In this document: in pieces, positions 14,666 through 17,666 of the stretch
How the letters are laid out: each line of letters opens with the position of its first letter
How positions within the stretch are numbered: position 1 is the first letter of the stretch
Source: Acidimicrobiaceae bacterium
GTDB lineage: Bacteria; Actinomycetota; Acidimicrobiia; Acidimicrobiales; Ilumatobacteraceae
Assembly (NCBI GenBank): GCA_947490975.1
Contig: CANLHV010000014.1
Location: 1-17,666 of the forward strand
Reading direction: 5' to 3'
Length of the DNA: 17,666 nt
Made by a program: the position numbers and the translations under genes
The notes under the pieces: generated by a model
Seen by the model: only the letters and a program-made list of their open reading frames with translations
Told to the model about the DNA's origin: nothing
The model's database searches: none

Positions 14666-16114
14666 ATGTCTTTATCTGACCTCGCCCGACAAACGCAATT
14701 CATCGACGGTGTTGGCCAGGCCGAACTCGTTGCCTCGGGCAAAGTTTCGGCCAGCGAACTACTTGAAGCAACCATCGAGCGCAACGCTGCGTTGAATCCA
14801 GCAATAAACGCAATCAACATCACCTGGCTCGACCATGCGCGAGAACTGGCAAAAAAATTCAAGCCAAGTGCTGACAAAAAGTTTGGTGGTGTGCCGTTCG
14901 TATTAAAAGACTTGGGTGCGCCATACGCCGGTCAACACATGTCGAACGGAAACATCGCACTCAAAAACGCCAACTACATTGCGCCCACAAACTCAAATCT
15001 TGTCCAAAAATTTATTGATTCAGGTCTAATTACTTTTGGTCGAACAAATTCACCAGAGTTCGGCAGTGTGCCAGTTACCGAACCATTGGCTTGGGGCCCG
15101 ACGCGCAACCCGTTCGATATCGCTCGCACCTCTGGTGGTTCGAGCGGTGGCAGCGCAGCAGCAGTCGCTGCCGGCATTGTGCCGATGGCGCACGCCAGTG
15201 ACGGCGGTGGCAGCATTCGCATTCCGGCCGCATGTTGTGGTCTTGTCGGTCTAAAAACTTCGCAAGGACGAATCTCGCTTGCGCCATTTGGTGACGAAGC
15301 CAATTTCAGCGTTCACTTTGCTGTCACACGAACCGTTCGCGATACAGCAGCGTTGCTCGACGCAGTGCATGGCCCTGGCGTTGGCGACCGAGTCATTGCT
15401 CCGGCACCAAATCGTCCTTATATAAATGAAGTCGGTGCCGACCCAGGCAAACTTCGCATCGGCTTTATTGATCACCATTTAACTGGTGCCACAATCGACA
15501 GTGAATGTGTGCAGGCCGTGCGCGACACTTGCAAACTTCTCGAGTCACTCGGCCACCATGTTGAAAATTCGTGGCCACAAGCACTCGAGAACACAGATTT
15601 TTCTGGCAAGTTCACGGCGATGTGGTCGACCAACATGTCAGTTGGTTTGAACACGCTCGCTCAAATGCTTGGTCGCCCCGTAACTAAAGATGATGTTGAG
15701 CTCATGAACTGGACGATGGCCGAATACGCAAAAAGCAAAACTGCAACTGATTATGCGCAAGCTGTTTATACCTCGATGGTTTTTCGTCGCATGCTGCAAC
15801 AGTGGTGGGCCGACGGTTTTGATCTCTTAATTACCCCGACAACTTCACAACTGCCCTTGCCAATTGGCACAGTTCGAAACATGCCTGAAGACCCAATGGG
15901 CGCACTGCGCATCGCCGGCGACTGGATTCCACTCACGCCGCCGTTCAATACTTCGGGTCAGCCTGCAATCAATGTGCCATTGCAATGGACTCACGATGGC
16001 ATTCCGGTCGGCGTGCAAATCGTCGCTGCATATGGACGCGAAGACTTGCTAATTCGCGTCGCTTCACAACTTGAAATCGCCCAACCTTGGGCACACCACA
16101 CGCCAACTCTGTAA
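14666..16114 (+). CDS. Amidase-signature family enzyme
   Basis: This 482-residue protein has the complete amidase-signature catalytic triad. Lys81 is in PFVLKDLGAP, the cis-Ser is S159 in RTSGGSSGGSAAA, and the nucleophile is S183 in SDGGGSIRIPA. The 24-residue spacing between the two serines is the usual one. ATG 14666 is preferred because it begins MSLSDLARQT. An in-frame TTG at 14630 would start within 23 bases of the divergent MFS start. The family hydrolyses amides, from small aliphatic or aryl amides to Glu-tRNA(Gln) in GatA. The absence of gatB/gatC next to it, and a C-terminal region with WWADGFDLLITPT, point to a stand-alone catabolic amidase of unknown substrate. Confidence 0.9.
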   Translation: MSLSDLARQTQFIDGVGQAELVASGKVSASELLEATIERNAALNPAINAINITWLDHARELAKKFKPSADKKFGGVPFVLKDLGAPYAGQHMSNGNIALKNANYIAPTNSNLVQKFIDSGLITFGRTNSPEFGSVPVTEPLAWGPTRNPFDIARTSGGSSGGSAAAVAAGIVPMAHASDGGGSIRIPAACCGLVGLKTSQGRISLAPFGDEANFSVHFAVTRTVRDTAALLDAVHGPGVGDRVIAPAPNRPYINEVGADPGKLRIGFIDHHLTGATIDSECVQAVRDTCKLLESLGHHVENSWPQALENTDFSGKFTAMWSTNMSVGLNTLAQMLGRPVTKDDVELMNWTMAEYAKSKTATDYAQAVYTSMVFRRMLQQWWADGFDLLITPTTSQLPLPIGTVRNMPEDPMGALRIAGDWIPLTPPFNTSGQPAINVPLQWTHDGIPVGVQIVAAYGREDLLIRVASQLEIAQPWAHHTPTL

Positions 16115-16166
16115 CACCCTTCGGCGAAGATGACTCTTCCCCAAAAAGAAACAGAGCAAACAATAA

Positions 16167-17126
16167 ATGAATACATTCACTGATAACTCAGTCAAATACG
16201 AGCGAATCGCAAAGCCAAAACACGGCAGCGAAGACTGGCTCAGACTTCGCTGGCGCGACAGCAATGGTCGTTGCACTTTCGGCGCTTCCGATGCGCCCGC
16301 ACTTATGGGCGCCTCACCATATTCGACTCGGTCAGATCTTTTCTTTGACAAAAGTGTCGACCCCACAGTCGAAGACGACAAGCCAGTTTTTCGCCGTGGC
16401 AACGTGCTCGAGCCGGCGCTACTCGAAGAAGCCTCACACTTGTTGGGCATCAATGTGTTCACCCCGTCGGTTATGTATCGCGCTGGTCGATTCACAATCT
16501 CTAAAGATGGTGTCGACAACGAAGAATGCCCAACTGTTGGCGTCGAAGCAAAAACAACTTCGCGATACAGCGTTCACACCGCCGACGATCTGCCGTTCGA
16601 ATGGCGTTGGCAAGGTTGGGCTCAACAGTCAGTGCTCAATGTGCCTCTATTTTTCATCGTGCTCGACCGTGATCTTCGCATCAGTTTCGTCGAATTGCCG
16701 CGCAACCAAGAAGCCATCGACCAACTTTGGGCCGAAGCCGAGCGTTTTGGTTCTCTCGTCGATTCTGGTGCACGCGCCGACTCTGAAATTAATCAGTTCA
16801 GCGCCGAACAAATCTCGTCGCTCTATCGCGCAACGCCGACTGCGACCGAACTGCCCGAATCAGCTCGTGCAGTTTTGGCAAATTTGCGTGAAGCACGAGA
16901 AACTCGTCGACAAGCCGAAAAACAAGAAGCAATCGCCAAAGACGAGCTCGCCCGCTTGCTGCTCGAAAACGAAATTGGCCTTCTTGACGGCGAACAGGTC
17001 GTCACATGGCGCGAGCACCCTGGCAAGCAAGCTCTCGACTCAAAGCGATTGCGCACCGAATTGCCCGAGGTCTACGAAAACTTTTTAAAAGTTGGCGACC
17101 CGTTTCGAGTAATGCGAGTTAAATAA
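16167..17126 (+). CDS. YqaJ/lambda-exonuclease-type recombination nuclease
   Basis: This 319-residue protein has PD-(D/E)XK exonuclease landmarks of the YqaJ viral-recombinase family. An N-terminal R-x-x-G-A-S-D block (FGASDAPALMGASPY, S41) is followed by RGNVLEPALLEEA (E82) and SKDGVD (D114). The core GVEAKTTSRYS carries E127 and K129. RWQGWAQQSVLNV is the Q-containing helix that follows in lambda exonuclease. Residues 215-260 form a predicted charged helix or coiled coil. Such enzymes resect double-stranded DNA for single-strand annealing and are most often phage- or plasmid-borne. No phage genes are visible and base composition matches the neighbours. The partner annealing protein (RecT/Bet-like) is not in the window. 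It ends one base from the convergent DUF2779-like gene. Confidence 0.8.
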   Translation: MNTFTDNSVKYERIAKPKHGSEDWLRLRWRDSNGRCTFGASDAPALMGASPYSTRSDLFFDKSVDPTVEDDKPVFRRGNVLEPALLEEASHLLGINVFTPSVMYRAGRFTISKDGVDNEECPTVGVEAKTTSRYSVHTADDLPFEWRWQGWAQQSVLNVPLFFIVLDRDLRISFVELPRNQEAIDQLWAEAERFGSLVDSGARADSEINQFSAEQISSLYRATPTATELPESARAVLANLREARETRRQAEKQEAIAKDELARLLLENEIGLLDGEQVVTWREHPGKQALDSKRLRTELPEVYENFLKVGDPFRVMRVK

Positions 17127-17127
17127 A

Positions 17128-17666
17128 TTACTTTGCACTGGCAAGTCGCAACATCCAGTGCTTCCAAATAATCACCATCGCTGCAGTGTCGAGTTCACAA
17201 TATTGCAGCAACATTTTTTTAACGGCATCACGATGTTTGGCGTCATTACGACTTAAGCCATACATCATTTCTTGATAACTGCGCATCGCACCAATGCCGT
17301 CACGCACTGCTTCAACCGCTGTCTCTTTTGCCTCGTCGTCAGCAATGTTGTTGCGCTCGGCTTCTAAGATCAGGCCCGTTAACGCGCTATATGGGTCGAG
17401 TGCGCCATCGACACTCTCGCGAAAATATTTTGCAAACCACGGGTCGCGCCAAAGTTCTTCGTTGCTACCCCAAATCGCCGGCAACACATATTTGATGCTC
17501 AGACTGCCACCCATTTGTGGATGGTAATAATGCTCGCCACAAAGTTTGAGCAGGTCTTGCACTCTTCCCCCGTCTTTGCGATCGGGCACGATCGCGTCGA
17601 TCCACGCGGCGATTTTTTTATCGGGGTGGCTATAACTCGTCATCTGACGACGAATGTCGCGCAAGG
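17128..17666 (-). CDS. Partial DUF2779-like protein, C-terminal domain
   Basis: The frame is open to the right edge for 178-179 residues and has no convincing start, so the N-terminus lies outside the window. Visible blocks are DLLKLCGEHYYHPQMGGSLSIK, VLPAIW, an ALDPYSALTGL segment and the terminal QYCELDTAAMVIIW (Y155, C156, D159). The combination of G-S-x-S-I-K-x-V-L-P and Y-C-x-x-D-T-x-A-M is that of the DUF2779 domain. This domain has an RNase H-like, DEDD-exonuclease look and usually sits C-terminal to a PD-(D/E)XK (RecB/Cas4-like) nuclease domain. Function is unknown. The arrangement beside a YqaJ-type nuclease suggests a DNA-processing region, but this is inference. Confidence 0.6.
   Translation of the reverse strand, partial: LRDIRRQMTSYSHPDKKIAAWIDAIVPDRKDGGRVQDLLKLCGEHYYHPQMGGSLSIKYVLPAIWGSNEELWRDPWFAKYFRESVDGALDPYSALTGLILEAERNNIADDEAKETAVEAVRDGIGAMRSYQEMMYGLSRNDAKHRDAVKKMLLQYCELDTAAMVIIWKHWMLRLASAK

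Noticed and set aside
16115..16166. Short GAAG/CTTC inverted repeats after the amidase as a terminator
   Set aside because: The arms are only 4 bp and no T-run follows; this is within chance expectation.
16064..16519. 151-codon minus-strand frame across the amidase end and YqaJ start
   Set aside because: It is Ser-rich, lacks domains and overlaps two real genes.
16264..17088. 274-codon open frame overlapping the YqaJ gene in another frame
   Set aside because: It is low-complexity with no recognisable domain, while the overlapping frame has clear nuclease motifs.
16167..17126. Prophage remnant signalled by the YqaJ gene
   Set aside because: No integrase, structural, lysis or att-like sequence is visible, and codon use matches the neighbours. 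One gene is not enough.

Overview
The window reads as a gene-dense chromosomal segment of a moderate-GC actinobacterium. The closest fit I can suggest is a planktonic member of the Acidimicrobiia (Ilumatobacter-like). The grounds are a luciferase-like F420-type oxidoreductase, several short actinobacterial-style proteins, GTG/TTG starts and apparently leaderless promoters. This assignment is inference. No rRNA, tRNA, CRISPR array, transposase or phage structural gene was seen, and no stretch over 300 bases lacks a gene.

Left edge (1-848): the first 226 bases hold the N-terminal, zinc-binding part of a sugar-type SAM methyltransferase that runs off the left edge on the minus strand. Divergent from it is the most notable gene, a UGSC-family selenoprotein (321-848). 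Its reading frame is broken by a single TGA at 600-602. That TGA lies exactly where the family motif U-G-S-C is expected. A strong hairpin with a G-containing apical loop sits 19 nt downstream, as in a bacterial SECIS element. An ordinary gene caller would report two short ORFs here.

Metabolic core (849-6122): a MaoC-type hydratase, an acyl-CoA dehydrogenase with the N-terminal extension typical of (2S)-methylsuccinyl-CoA dehydrogenase, and a CitE-like CoA-ester lyase. Together they match the last three steps of the ethylmalonyl-CoA pathway: methylsuccinyl-CoA to mesaconyl-CoA to beta-methylmalyl-CoA to glyoxylate plus propionyl-CoA. They are interleaved with a YbhN-type membrane protein and a HAD hydrolase. 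The upstream pathway genes (ccr, ecm, epi) are not in the window.

Centre (5995-10366): an eIF-2B-like protein heads the lyase/HAD operon. Divergent from it is a thioredoxin-fold-like protein without CxxC, then a class I (4Fe-4S) fumarase overlapped by an HNH nuclease-like gene. A luciferase-like oxidoreductase converges on these.

Right part (10445-17666): a minus-strand set made of an MFS exporter, a molybdopterin oxidoreductase and an SGNH lipoprotein. Divergent from it is an amidase-signature enzyme followed by a YqaJ-type exonuclease. That gene meets, tail to tail, a DUF2779-like protein that runs off the right edge.

At nine gene starts a TANNNT (or GATAAT) hexamer lies 6-9 nt before the start codon. 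This suggests that leaderless transcription is the rule in this genome.
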